The translations under genes were made by a program, and so were the position numbers. From Planctomycetaceae bacterium (GTDB taxonomy: Bacteria > Planctomycetota > Planctomycetia > Pirellulales > Pirellulaceae): a DNA stretch of 64,000 bases. Position 1 is the first letter of the stretch, and the number at the start of each line of letters is the position of its first letter. Positions 17,144 to 25,938 of the stretch are shown here, piece by piece. The stretch lies in contig PBNZ01000030.1 in NCBI GenBank assembly GCA_002723275.1, forward strand, positions 184,425-248,424. The letters are read 5' to 3'. The notes beneath the pieces were generated by a model. The model was not told the origin of the DNA, did no database searches, and saw only the letters and a program-made list of their open reading frames with translations.

Positions 17144-18982
17144 GTGCGTCCTATTATCGCTTATGGTTTGGCTGTTCTGGTCGTTGTTGTGGCGACAACT
17201 GAGATTGTCGCCCAGGCGACTCTTCCTGTGGCTCCACCTGGAGTTGAGCCGATCGTCACTCAGGAGCGGTTGTTCTCGATTCCCTTCTACCTTAATCCGC
17301 GCCAGCCACTCCCCAGTGAGTTGTCGCTTTACGTTTCTGGAAACAAGGGACGACAGTGGACGCTCTACCAAAAACGGACTCCTGATCAACAACGGTTCGA
17401 TTTTCAGGCGGGCGATGAAGGGGAGTATTGGTTTGTCGTTCGAACTCCGTTCACATCGATCAATCCTTCTGAGCAATCGTCGCCGGAAAAAATTGTAGTT
17501 GTCGATCAGACGGATCCACAGCTGGAAGTCAAAATTGAACAGGGTTCTTCGGGTCAAATCAAGGCAAAATGGACCGCCCAGGATTCCTATCTCGATACCA
17601 GTACCTTTCGGATTAACTATCAGAATCCAGGTGACGAAACTTGGCATCCGGTAACCGTGCGACTTCCAGTCACCACCGGCGATTCAAAATTCGAAGGCGA
17701 CGTGACTTGGCTCGCGGAAGCCGAACAAGGTGACGTGATCGTACGTGTTGAGGTGAATGATCGAGCGGGTAACGAGGCACTCTTTCAGGAAACGATCACA
17801 CTCCATTCCATCGCTCACAGCACGATCACATCCGACAGCCGAGTCTCAAGCCGTGATCCGTACGCCGGTCAGCCCAAGACCGTTGTCACCCGCTCAGATA
17901 ATCGTCAAAGCGTTTCTGAATCGGGAGTCGGGTCAGAGCTACCCCCTGCCCTGACGGCGAACCTATCGGACGCAGGTATAGGAGCGGACGATTTCGGTCA
18001 ATCGATTCCGCCACTCCCCAAGGACCAGCCGTCCCAACTTCCATCGACGGCGATGCAGCAATCCAATCCATCGATCGATTCGGGTTGGGGAACTACCTTG
18101 CTCCACCCTCCTCAGGACTCGCTTGAAGATTTCTTCGGGGGTGAGTCGCCTTTTGATGAGTCGCCTTTTGCAACTCCGTTGGATCAGGTGGTTCAACAGC
18201 AGGGGCCAATCCAAGCACCCTTGGAGGATCCTGTTGCCGATCAATTCGATCCGAATCGACCCAGTTCCCATGGAAATTGGCCCGGCCCGAATGGCCAACC
18301 GCTCGTGCCGCAACCGCCGGTGAGCTCGCAATCGTCGGCAGGTGATTTACTCGCACAGGTCACTCGCTCTCGCCGGTTTAACCTGGATTATGAAATTACC
18401 GATGCAGGCGATTCCGGAGTAGCTCGGGTGGAACTTTGGGTGACACAGGACGAAGGACGCAGTTGGTCCGCCTTCATGACCGACGAAGATCGTCAAAGCC
18501 CGATGTTGGTCGAGCTTGATGCTGAGGGAAATTTTGGATTTCGTCTTCTCATTCATAATGGAGTCGGCGCGTCCTCAAGGCCGCCTCAGCCAGGGGACGA
18601 GCCCGATCTGATGGTGACGGTCGATGCGACTGCTCCTCAGGGAAGCTTGAGGGACGTGACATTTGGCGAGGGAGGCCAGCGAGGTCTGCTCGAGGTCGCC
18701 TGGCAGATTTCTGATGCGAATCTTGACGAATCCTCGCTGCGGCTCAGCTACGCTGATCGACCGATCGGGCCTTGGTTGCCTTTAGGCGTTCCGACTATCG
18801 TAGGGCCTTCACAGGGACAGTGGCAGATCGATTTCCGACTTCCGCCAGAAATCTATTTGAAGTTGGAGATGAAGGACCGAGCAGGAAATGCGGGGGAGAT
18901 CATTCACCCCCACCCCGTTCGCACCGTTCCTAAACCGCCAGCAGGCCGAATTCAGGCGGTACGTCCGATCGAAGGCCGCTAG
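17144..18982 (+). CDS. Large secreted protein with duplicated beta-rich unit
   Basis: A 612-residue exported protein: signal peptide (MRPIIAYGLAVLVVVVATTE), then two related units of about 200 residues separated by a Pro/Gln/Ser-rich linker (about residues 245-405). Matching blocks are LYVSGNKGRQWTLY and LWVTQDEGRSWSAF, VVDQTDPQL and TVDATAPQG, AQDSYLDTSTFRINY and ISDANLDESSLRLSY, and VNDRAGNEA and MKDRAGNAG. The units look like immunoglobulin-like or fibronectin-like folds. I chose GTG 17144 because GGGAG lies eight bases upstream; GTG 17129 is the alternative. holA begins about 90 bases downstream. I do not recognise the family; extracellular or periplasmic location is likely. Confidence 0.7.
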   Translation: MRPIIAYGLAVLVVVVATTEIVAQATLPVAPPGVEPIVTQERLFSIPFYLNPRQPLPSELSLYVSGNKGRQWTLYQKRTPDQQRFDFQAGDEGEYWFVVRTPFTSINPSEQSSPEKIVVVDQTDPQLEVKIEQGSSGQIKAKWTAQDSYLDTSTFRINYQNPGDETWHPVTVRLPVTTGDSKFEGDVTWLAEAEQGDVIVRVEVNDRAGNEALFQETITLHSIAHSTITSDSRVSSRDPYAGQPKTVVTRSDNRQSVSESGVGSELPPALTANLSDAGIGADDFGQSIPPLPKDQPSQLPSTAMQQSNPSIDSGWGTTLLHPPQDSLEDFFGGESPFDESPFATPLDQVVQQQGPIQAPLEDPVADQFDPNRPSSHGNWPGPNGQPLVPQPPVSSQSSAGDLLAQVTRSRRFNLDYEITDAGDSGVARVELWVTQDEGRSWSAFMTDEDRQSPMLVELDAEGNFGFRLLIHNGVGASSRPPQPGDEPDLMVTVDATAPQGSLRDVTFGEGGQRGLLEVAWQISDANLDESSLRLSYADRPIGPWLPLGVPTIVGPSQGQWQIDFRLPPEIYLKLEMKDRAGNAGEIIHPHPVRTVPKPPAGRIQAVRPIEGR

Positions 18983-19072
18983 TCTTTGCAGACGCTCCCT
19001 TTTCAAGCGGCCACTCGACCGTTAGGCTGTTCGGCAGAAACTGAAAGTCGACTTGGTCTGAGATCGCTGCCG

Positions 19073-20146
19073 ATGTCTGAGCCCGTTCATGCCTTTGATT
19101 TCTTGAAGCAAAAGTCGCTGGATGATCTCCCACGTGTGATCGCGATTTTTGGAGATGATCGGTTCTTAAAGCGGCAGGTGCTCGACAAGCTGCTTCCGCC
19201 GGATGATTCCGATGACTGCCTTGAGTTCGCAGGCGGTGAGCTCGAATGGCGGGACATCCGTGACGATCTGTCGACGGGTTCTCTCTTCAGCCAGGGGGAT
19301 CGCAGGATTCTCGTCTCTGATGCAGATCGGTTTGCGACCAAGCACCGTGATGCCTTGGAGGATTACATTGCGAATCCATCGAACGCAGCTGTCCTGATTC
19401 TCGATTTTACGACGCTCGCATCCAATACCAGGCTCTATAAGGCGATTGCCAAGGCCGATGGTTTGATCAGTTGCCGCCTGCCTGAGGTGAAACGAGGTAA
19501 GTCCAAGAGTCTGGACATCGCACGACTTCACAAATGGGCGGGCCATTGGGCGTCTTCGCAGCACCGGATTAAGCTGACATCGGAAGCGGTGGAGGAACTT
19601 ACCGACCTCGTGGGCTGGGAACTTGGATTACTCGATCGCGAGATGGCCAAGCTGGCCCTTTTCGTCGAAGAAGGTGGCACGGTTGATGTCGCACTCGTCG
19701 ACGAAGTCGTGGGCGGTTGGAAGGCGAAGACAACCTGGGATATGCTCGATGCCGCCACGGAAGGAAAGACGGCGGACGCCCTGGAACAGCTTGATCATCT
19801 TCTGCAGTCTGGCGATGCCCCGCATGCTTTGTTTGGATCAGTTGCCTGGTCCTTGCGTCGCTTTGCCACGGCAACTCGGATTTATCAACGGATGGAACAA
19901 CAGTCGGGTCGCTGTGCGAATTTGGCGATGGCGTTGGAGCAGGCAGGCTTTCGAAAATGGCCCGCCAACGCGCTCAAGAAGGCTGAGGCTCAACTGATTC
20001 AAATCTCTCGACCGCGAGCGACTCAGTTGTATCGCTGGCTGTTGGAGACGGATCTGGCGCTCAAAGGAAGCCATTCTCGGCCAGAGCGAGCTCGTTTGGC
20101 TTTGGAAACCTTGATCTTTCGCCTGTCGCGACAAGCTCGAGGTTGA
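19073..20146 (+). CDS. holA: DNA polymerase III subunit delta
   Basis: HolA is the clamp-loader subunit that opens the sliding clamp. The 357-residue protein fits the family in length and shows the expected order: an N-terminal nucleotide-binding-like domain (VIAIFGDDRFLKRQV at 22-36, RRILVSDADRF), the central block SNTRLYKAI, then DLVGWELGLLDREMAKLALF and the collar helices with TTWDMLDAATEGK and LFGSVAWSLRRF. ATG 19073 is chosen from the typical short leader before the first strand; a TTG at 18986 would add 29 residues. It converges with pseudo-pyrC, 12 bases away. Confidence 0.9.
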   Translation: MSEPVHAFDFLKQKSLDDLPRVIAIFGDDRFLKRQVLDKLLPPDDSDDCLEFAGGELEWRDIRDDLSTGSLFSQGDRRILVSDADRFATKHRDALEDYIANPSNAAVLILDFTTLASNTRLYKAIAKADGLISCRLPEVKRGKSKSLDIARLHKWAGHWASSQHRIKLTSEAVEELTDLVGWELGLLDREMAKLALFVEEGGTVDVALVDEVVGGWKAKTTWDMLDAATEGKTADALEQLDHLLQSGDAPHALFGSVAWSLRRFATATRIYQRMEQQSGRCANLAMALEQAGFRKWPANALKKAEAQLIQISRPRATQLYRWLLETDLALKGSHSRPERARLALETLIFRLSRQARG

Positions 20147-20158
20147 TCACCACTTGAC

Positions 20159-21436
20159 TCAAGGTTGCTTCTTGAGTTGGCCTCCGACAATCACGTGAGT
20201 GGCACGGCCGTGAAGCGTCCAGCCGTCTAAAGGCGTGTTGCTGCTTTTGGAGTGCAGCTCTTTGGTGCTCACCGTCCACGGTTGATCGGGATTGAACACA
20301 GTGATGTCTGCGTCGGATCCCGCGCTCAGCGAGCCCTTCTGCTCCAGCCCCAGAATCTGAGCGGGAGCCACGCTCATTTTGTAGATTGCGGCCGACCAAT
20401 CAAGATGGCCGGCGTGAACAAGCTTGGTCCCAACCAGTCCGAGAGTTGTCTCAAGATTGACGATTCCGAATGGGGCCGCATTCAAGACCAGCATTTTCTT
20501 TTCTGTTGCGCGAGGTGCGTGGCCGCTGCAAATGACATCGATCGTCCCATCGGTCAGGCCGGCGATACATGCGTCGAGATGATCCTGAGATCGAAGCGGG
20601 GGATTCAGTTTGAAGTTCGTGTCGAAGCTGCGAATCGTCTCATCGGTACCGATCAAATTGGCGGCACTCAATCCCGCTGAAACTTTGATCCCCCGTGCCT
20701 TGGCTTGCCGCACAATCTCAACGCTGCCCGACGTCGAGATCTTCATCAGGTGCAGCGTACCACCGGTCGCCTCGGCCAGCCGGATATCTCGTCCCGTCAT
20801 CACGTCTTCCGCTGCCGGCGGCATGCCGGGTAAGCCGAGAATGGTCGAAACAAGACCGTCGTGCACGACTCCGTCTTGATTGAGTTCTGGCACTTGGGGC
20901 AGATTCAAAATGGGCCGATGGAACATGCGGCTGTATTCGAGTGCCCGACGCATTAATTCCGCGTTAAAGATGGGGCGGTTTGCATCGGTGAACCCAGCGG
21001 CTCCCGCTTCCACCAACGAACCCATTTCGGAAAGTTCTTCCCCTGCCCTGCCCTTGCTGACACACGCCAGTACAAACACGTGGCAATTGTCCGCTCGTTT
21101 CGCCTGGTGGCTAATGAATTCGACACTTGCTTGGGTATCGGTCGGTGGATCCGCAGACGGAATCGAGGCAATCGAAGTGAAGCCTCCCGCAACCGCGGCA
21201 GCCGTTGCAGATTCAATGGTTTCGTCTTCCTCAGAACCAGGTTCTCGCAGTTCTGTGTAAAGATCAATGAAGCCTGGGCAGACGATCTGATTGGTCGCAT
21301 CGATGATTTGATCCGCTTCCTGCGGGGCATCGCCAATGTCTGCGATTCGCCCATCGTCAATGAAGACATTCGTGACCCGGTCCAATTCCCGACTCGGGTC
21401 GATCACGCGTCCGTTTTGAATCCAGATCCTTGCCAT
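20159..21436 (-). CDS. Dihydroorotase homologue lacking metal ligands (PyrC'-type)
   Basis: This 425-residue protein matches type I dihydroorotase along its whole length, for example REPGSEEDETIESAT, FDTNFKLNPPLR and APFGIVNLETTLGL. The catalytic metal site is gone. The usual DLHxHLREPG reads DLYTELREPG, replacing both histidines (Tyr60, Glu62). The HCED region reads NLPQVPE. The HVCHVST histidine is Lys232 (LHLMKIST). The catalytic Asp of TDHAPH is Gly305 (SGHAPR). Only the FTD aspartate (Asp151) remains. It lies 47 bases after pyrB on the same strand. Inactive DHOase partners of aspartate transcarbamoylase (PyrC') are known in Pseudomonas, and I infer the same structural role here. The true DHOase must be encoded elsewhere. 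Confidence 0.88.
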   Translation of the reverse strand: MARIWIQNGRVIDPSRELDRVTNVFIDDGRIADIGDAPQEADQIIDATNQIVCPGFIDLYTELREPGSEEDETIESATAAAVAGGFTSIASIPSADPPTDTQASVEFISHQAKRADNCHVFVLACVSKGRAGEELSEMGSLVEAGAAGFTDANRPIFNAELMRRALEYSRMFHRPILNLPQVPELNQDGVVHDGLVSTILGLPGMPPAAEDVMTGRDIRLAEATGGTLHLMKISTSGSVEIVRQAKARGIKVSAGLSAANLIGTDETIRSFDTNFKLNPPLRSQDHLDACIAGLTDGTIDVICSGHAPRATEKKMLVLNAAPFGIVNLETTLGLVGTKLVHAGHLDWSAAIYKMSVAPAQILGLEQKGSLSAGSDADITVFNPDQPWTVSTKELHSKSSNTPLDGWTLHGRATHVIVGGQLKKQP

Positions 21437-21483
21437 GCAATGGGCCTATTGACTAATCGATGCTTGAGTGTGAGAGCGACGGT

Positions 21484-22431
21484 TCATTGAGTCACCAGCC
21501 AGAGTGCTGCCATCCGTACTGCTAAACCATTGGTTACCTGATCCAAGATGACCGAATGGGATCCGTCGGCCACTTCCGTCGTGACTTCGACCCCACGATT
21601 GATTGGCCCAGGAGCCATAATGACAATATTGTCCTTCGAACGAGCGAGCCGATCCGGCGTCATCGCGTACAAGAGAGCGTATTCTCGCACGGAAGGAAAC
21701 GGGCGCGTGTTCTGCCGCTCAAACTGAATCCGCAACAGATTCAGCACATCGCAACGCGGGAGGATTTCATCGAGGTTGTGTGCTACCTCGACGCCGATTT
21801 CCTCCCAGCGATCGGTAACCAGCGTGGCCGGACCGCAAACGATGACGTGCGCTCCGAGCTTTTTGAGCCCCCAAATATTCGACCTCGCTGTCCGACTGTG
21901 AGCGATATCACCGACGAGTGCGACGGTAAGTCCATCGATTCGTCCCAGCTTTTGACGGATCGTGAGGATGTCGAGAAGGCCCTGTGTCGGGTGTTCGTGA
22001 GGGCCATCCCCCGCGTTCACGACCGCCGTGTCAAGCGTCTTTGTGAGCACATGTGGCGTTCCCGGAGCCCGGTGACGCACCACCACGGCATCGACGTTCA
22101 TCGCCTCAATGTTCTTGGCGGTATCGATAAACGATTCGCCCTTGGATAGACTGCTCCCCGACGCGGTGAAATCCACCGTGTCCGCCCCCAGCCGTCGGGC
22201 GGCAAGCGAAAAACTCGTACGAGTACGCGTGGAATTCTCAAAAAAAAGATTGGCGACGGTCTTGCCCTGCAGAACGGGCAGCTTCATCCGGCACTCATTG
22301 GTGAGTTCGCGAAACTGATCAGCCGTATCCAACAAAGTTGTGATTTCATCGGCGGTTAAGCTCTCTAAGTCAATGAGATACCGCCGATTCCAGCTGTCTG
22401 GCTTCGCGAGTGTGTTGATCTCCTCTTGCAT
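21484..22431 (-). CDS. pyrB: Aspartate carbamoyltransferase catalytic subunit
   Basis: PyrB condenses carbamoyl phosphate with aspartate, the committed step of pyrimidine synthesis. Motifs are FFENSTRTRTSFS (carbamoyl-phosphate loop), the lysine loop SLSKGESF, HPTQGLLDIL (usually HPTQALLD), GDIAHSRTARSN and MAPGPINRG. The 315-residue length from ATG 22431 fits the family. In-frame ATGs at 22446 and 22455 are also possible; none has a strong ribosome-binding site, and the frame stays open further upstream into the opposing gene's region. Downstream is the catalytically dead dihydroorotase, most likely its assembly partner. No pyrI is seen. I see no pyrR-type or attenuator structure in the leader. 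Confidence 0.96.
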   Translation of the reverse strand: MQEEINTLAKPDSWNRRYLIDLESLTADEITTLLDTADQFRELTNECRMKLPVLQGKTVANLFFENSTRTRTSFSLAARRLGADTVDFTASGSSLSKGESFIDTAKNIEAMNVDAVVVRHRAPGTPHVLTKTLDTAVVNAGDGPHEHPTQGLLDILTIRQKLGRIDGLTVALVGDIAHSRTARSNIWGLKKLGAHVIVCGPATLVTDRWEEIGVEVAHNLDEILPRCDVLNLLRIQFERQNTRPFPSVREYALLYAMTPDRLARSKDNIVIMAPGPINRGVEVTTEVADGSHSVILDQVTNGLAVRMAALWLVTQ

Positions 22432-22650
22432 TGTTCTTGGCTTCATTCGGTTCATAGAGGCTGGAAATGCGCCATACAAATTGCCGCAAATTCTATCAGT
22501 AACGTCGCAGGTTTCAACTGCATAAGCCGCCGAGTTACGAGAAAATAGTGGGAAGTTGCTGGCTTTCAGGAATCCGCAGGTATCATGGAAGCAGGTGTTT
22601 TTGATGGTGTTGCGTGACGATTCTTGATGTTCAACTCGGAGACTGAGCTG

Positions 22651-23562
22651 ATGCACTCCTTTCCCGGCATTGTTGGGATTCGTCTGGCCTCAGATTGTCA
22701 GCATCACACCGAGTTTCTTGATTCGCGTGGCTTCCAGGTTGAGCTTCTGGAGCAAAAATCCGACGGCTCGCAGCTTGACGTAGTCGTGACTGACCGAGTG
22801 TTGCCCCAGCTTCTGGCTGCACAAGATCTCGCCGCAAGGCCCGGCATGATCACGATTGGCGTGGAAGACGCCGGCGTCGATATTGATGTCAAACTTAGGG
22901 CCGATGTCTCATCGCGTGAAGTTGCTACGGCCGTTGAACTTGTTCTGCAAATCGTGGCGTTGAGACGTCAACGTGATGCCGAACGAGTTGAACGTGAGCG
23001 GTGGGCTGAGCTGGCGATGTTTGATGCTCTGACAGGTTTGCCGAACCGTCGAGCCTGGGAGGGATCACTCGCTAGATTCTGCGACAATGGTCAAAACTTT
23101 TGTCTTGCGTTAATTGATGTCGATTTCTTCAAGACAGCAAATGAGCGTGGCCAAGAGACGGGCGATGCTGTCCTGCGTGAAATCGCTGTTGCGATGCGAG
23201 CACGTTTGCGAGATGGCGATATTGTGGCGCGAATTGGGGGCGATGAATTTGCCATGCTGTTGGTGGATGTCGAGCAAGATTCGGCGCAGATCATCGTCGA
23301 TCGAATGCGCGGTTACATTGCGATGCATCTCTGTGATGCAGGGTTGCCATCCCTGACCGTCAGCGCCGGTTATCTGATCGTCGATCAGGATATTCCTGTC
23401 AGGAAATCGGACCTCCTCTATCGAGCGGCTTCCCGGTCTCTTGCTGTCGCGAAGCGACAGCAACGCAATTGCAGTGTTGCTTACACCTCCGCAGTTGAAG
23501 CGGAATTCTCGGCCAACCCGGAAGATCCAATTCAATCATCCGTTTCGCCCGAAAACGGCTAA
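22651..23562 (+). CDS. Diguanylate cyclase with receiver-like N-terminus
   Basis: A 303-residue cytoplasmic protein that should make cyclic di-GMP. The GGDEF domain spans about 115-295: FDALTGLPNRRAW (124-136), VDFFKTANERGQETGD, and the active-site RIGGDEFAML with GGDEF at 196-200. RDGD at 187-190, five residues before the GG, fits the RxxD allosteric inhibition site, so product feedback is likely. Residues 1-100 have the alternating pattern of a response-regulator receiver domain (DVVVTDRVLP) but no convincing phosphorylation site. I chose ATG 22651 because GGAG lies nine bases upstream; ATG 22627 and TTG 22624 are alternatives. It is divergent from pyrB. Confidence 0.9.
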   Translation: MHSFPGIVGIRLASDCQHHTEFLDSRGFQVELLEQKSDGSQLDVVVTDRVLPQLLAAQDLAARPGMITIGVEDAGVDIDVKLRADVSSREVATAVELVLQIVALRRQRDAERVERERWAELAMFDALTGLPNRRAWEGSLARFCDNGQNFCLALIDVDFFKTANERGQETGDAVLREIAVAMRARLRDGDIVARIGGDEFAMLLVDVEQDSAQIIVDRMRGYIAMHLCDAGLPSLTVSAGYLIVDQDIPVRKSDLLYRAASRSLAVAKRQQRNCSVAYTSAVEAEFSANPEDPIQSSVSPENG

Positions 23563-23665
23563 TGATCGGTGGCCAATACGCCGATATTTGCTGCGAGACG
23601 AAATGAGGGGGGCCTCAGAATCGTCGCGGAATTACTTCGCTTTCAGCAAGCAAGGAGTGCTCGCA

Positions 23666-24151
23666 ATGCCCCCCCGCTCTTCGGCTACCCTATGGTTCTT
23701 TCTGGGTCTCATCTCTTTTGCCAGTGGCTGCACTAGCCTGACTCCTTCCAAATCACTTTCCGGCTTTTGGGATGATGAAACGGCGGAGGCAGAAGTTGAC
23801 TTGAGCCCTGGACCTCATTGTTGGGTTGAAATACGACCGCTTTCCGGGGAATCGGAACGAGTTCAATTGGCGGTTGTCCCCGACATGCGGATGGCACAGG
23901 TCATCGAACAAAGTAACGTTAGCTACCGGCATATGGATGCCTACATTCTGAGAGGTTCCCCTGACAATCCAAGTCAGCAAGTGAAATTAGAGATTCGCTT
24001 TGATCGCGATTCGGGAAAAGTCAAGTGGGATACCGATTATGCGATTCATCCCAATGATCGCGTGATCATTAAAGAAGAAGCCTTCACGGTGTTGGATGAG
24101 GCTTACAACTCGCTGTTGGGACCCGTCTTGGGCCGTATTGGAAAAGACTAG
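23666..24151 (+). CDS. Small lipoprotein of unknown function
   Basis: A 161-residue protein whose start MPPRSSATLWFFLGLISFAS runs into a lipobox-like SGC, giving a predicted lipidated cysteine at residue 22. The mature part is short and probably beta-rich: PGPHCWVEIRPLSGESERVQ, a segment resembling a polysaccharide-export SLBB or ubiquitin-like strand set (QLAVVPDMRMAQVIEQS), and NDRVIIKEEAFTVLD near the end. The phrase 'HPNDRVIIKE' is reminiscent of the closing strand of SLBB domains, but the match is too short to be sure. AAGGAG lies nine bases before the ATG. It converges with the permease gene; only three bases separate the stops. Confidence 0.65.
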   Translation: MPPRSSATLWFFLGLISFASGCTSLTPSKSLSGFWDDETAEAEVDLSPGPHCWVEIRPLSGESERVQLAVVPDMRMAQVIEQSNVSYRHMDAYILRGSPDNPSQQVKLEIRFDRDSGKVKWDTDYAIHPNDRVIIKEEAFTVLDEAYNSLLGPVLGRIGKD

Positions 24152-24154
24152 AAG

Positions 24155-25807
24155 CTAGTTTTGAGCCACGCGCCAACGTGTGCGGAACAGCCAAAGCATG
24201 CCGCTTAAGAGGAAGCCGTTCAGCAGAACGGCTGACCCCATGTAGGTTGCCCACATATTCCAACTCGGAGGGAAGTATCTGAGCGACTCCGGTTGTCGAT
24301 CAAGGTCTGCGAACTCGTCGACCTCCAGCGGTACAGAAAATGCAGCGGCGAACGGGCTTGTTACCGCCATGCGCTGAATGTCATTGGGAGCGCTTGCGAC
24401 GGCATTCGTCTGAAACGTCTTGATGAAGACCGTCACCGCGAGCGGTGCACAAAACAATAGAATGATCAGAACATAGGTCGTCATCAGGCTGATCGACGTT
24501 TTCTGAAAGAGGACGGAGCAAAAAAGAGCAATCATGCCCGTTGTCAGGCACGTCATCAAAATGATTAGCAAGAAGGCTCCCACCGAGGTCAGGTTTTGCC
24601 AGTAATAGGTCACCATCATACACGCCAGCATCAGTGGCCAAACGAGAAACAGCGTAAGGACGCTCGATACACGTAAGCCAGCAACCAATTTTCCGAAGAG
24701 AATTTGCCAGGGCGTGATGGTCGTGGTCAACAATAAATCTAGAGTCTGGCGTTCTCGTTCGCTCGTGATGCTACCCGCGGAAAATACGGGACCTACCAGC
24801 ATGTTGAAAATCAGCACGTAAGAGATGTACCAGGCAGCCTGGTCCGGGTACATGAACAAACAGGCTGCCATGATTGGGATCGCCAGAAACATACTGATCT
24901 GAATGACCAACCGCAGCATCAGCGTGCCTTGGCTGAAAATCTCGCTGTGAATCTCTTTGTCGTAGACGGGGTTGGCGCCGTCTCGCATCAAATCGTTACG
25001 CTTCGGTGGAGCAAATAGTCGATCCGGGAACTGATCTCGCTGAATGACAAGGCCCACCACATTCTCTGCTTCGTCATCCAGATCGACGACCTCTTTGCCT
25101 TCACTGCCAACGTCGGGTGGATGAAGAAGTCTCGATGATGTGTTCAGAAACAATGCCACACAGATCGCCGCCGCGATGCCCGGAAGCACGGTGATCGTTA
25201 GCAGGAGACGCACTTCGCCTTGCCCCTCAAAGCTGGTCCATACCAATACTCCCAGCAAGGCCAAGGGAAGAATCAGCAAGTAGGAGGCAACGAGCGAAGA
25301 AGACGTGCGGTGGAAATAGCTGCTGCACGCGATGCTAATCATGCCGAAGGTGATGACCGACAGGAAAAGTCCCAAATAGGCCGCCAGGACCTCATAAAAC
25401 GAAACACCGCCCAGCGGCAAACAGAGCATGACGATTGGCAAGGAAGCGCAGATCAGTAAGCCCAGGTGAGCCAAGGATGAGAGCAGTTTTCCCAGAGTAA
25501 TGGCGGCCGGTCGCAACGGGCTGGCCAGCAGCATCTCGTAGGTTTTTCTCTCTTTTTCACCGGTGATGGCGGCCGCGGCGAAACTTGGTGCCATGAGCGA
25601 CGCCAGGATGTATTGGCCGAGGAATACAATGTTCACAAGGCCTCGCGCTTGATCGGCGTTCGCTTCCAATCGAGATTGCGTAGGCCACGCGTAATAGACA
25701 ACCGCTCCTAACAAGGCTTGATAGATCAAGAGCAGGATGAAGGCACGCTTCATCCGCAAGTTGACAAGCAACTCACGTTGGAGGACTGGGTTCTCGAACA
25801 GGTACAT
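24155..25807 (-). CDS. ABC-2 type transporter permease, two halves fused
   Basis: A 550-residue membrane protein made of two ABC-2 permease units. Each has the NatB/ABC-2 signature after an early helix: GEKERKTYEMLLASPLRPAA with a following GKL in the first unit, and SERERQTLDLLLTTTITPWQ with GKL in the second. Around 12 membrane helices are visible. The region between the halves (about residues 225-285) is hydrophilic and acidic. Such permeases need an ABC ATPase, and none is adjacent here. The likely process is export or gliding-type membrane remodelling, but the substrate cannot be inferred. It lies 131 bases after argG on the same strand. Confidence 0.85.
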   Translation of the reverse strand: MYLFENPVLQRELLVNLRMKRAFILLLIYQALLGAVVYYAWPTQSRLEANADQARGLVNIVFLGQYILASLMAPSFAAAAITGEKERKTYEMLLASPLRPAAITLGKLLSSLAHLGLLICASLPIVMLCLPLGGVSFYEVLAAYLGLFLSVITFGMISIACSSYFHRTSSSLVASYLLILPLALLGVLVWTSFEGQGEVRLLLTITVLPGIAAAICVALFLNTSSRLLHPPDVGSEGKEVVDLDDEAENVVGLVIQRDQFPDRLFAPPKRNDLMRDGANPVYDKEIHSEIFSQGTLMLRLVIQISMFLAIPIMAACLFMYPDQAAWYISYVLIFNMLVGPVFSAGSITSERERQTLDLLLTTTITPWQILFGKLVAGLRVSSVLTLFLVWPLMLACMMVTYYWQNLTSVGAFLLIILMTCLTTGMIALFCSVLFQKTSISLMTTYVLIILLFCAPLAVTVFIKTFQTNAVASAPNDIQRMAVTSPFAAAFSVPLEVDEFADLDRQPESLRYFPPSWNMWATYMGSAVLLNGFLLSGMLWLFRTRWRVAQN

Positions 25808-25938
25808 CAGTTTGTTTGATGATCCTCTTGCACCGAAGAGCGACAGAGGAGATCAGTGACCCTCGCTAAATGAAATCGACCGTCTTCAGGTTTTCGAGGA
25901 GTGACGACAAGTGGACCTGAGGAGTTCCTCTGGCAAGC

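Noticed and set aside
18140..18172. Short tandem repeat encoding SPFDESPF in the secreted duplicated protein
   Set aside because: Only two near-identical 15-base units in a disordered linker; not a structured repeat array.
22432..22656. Longer N-terminus for PyrB starting at 22656
   Set aside because: The extra 75 residues show no ATCase similarity and cross into the start of the divergent diguanylate cyclase gene.
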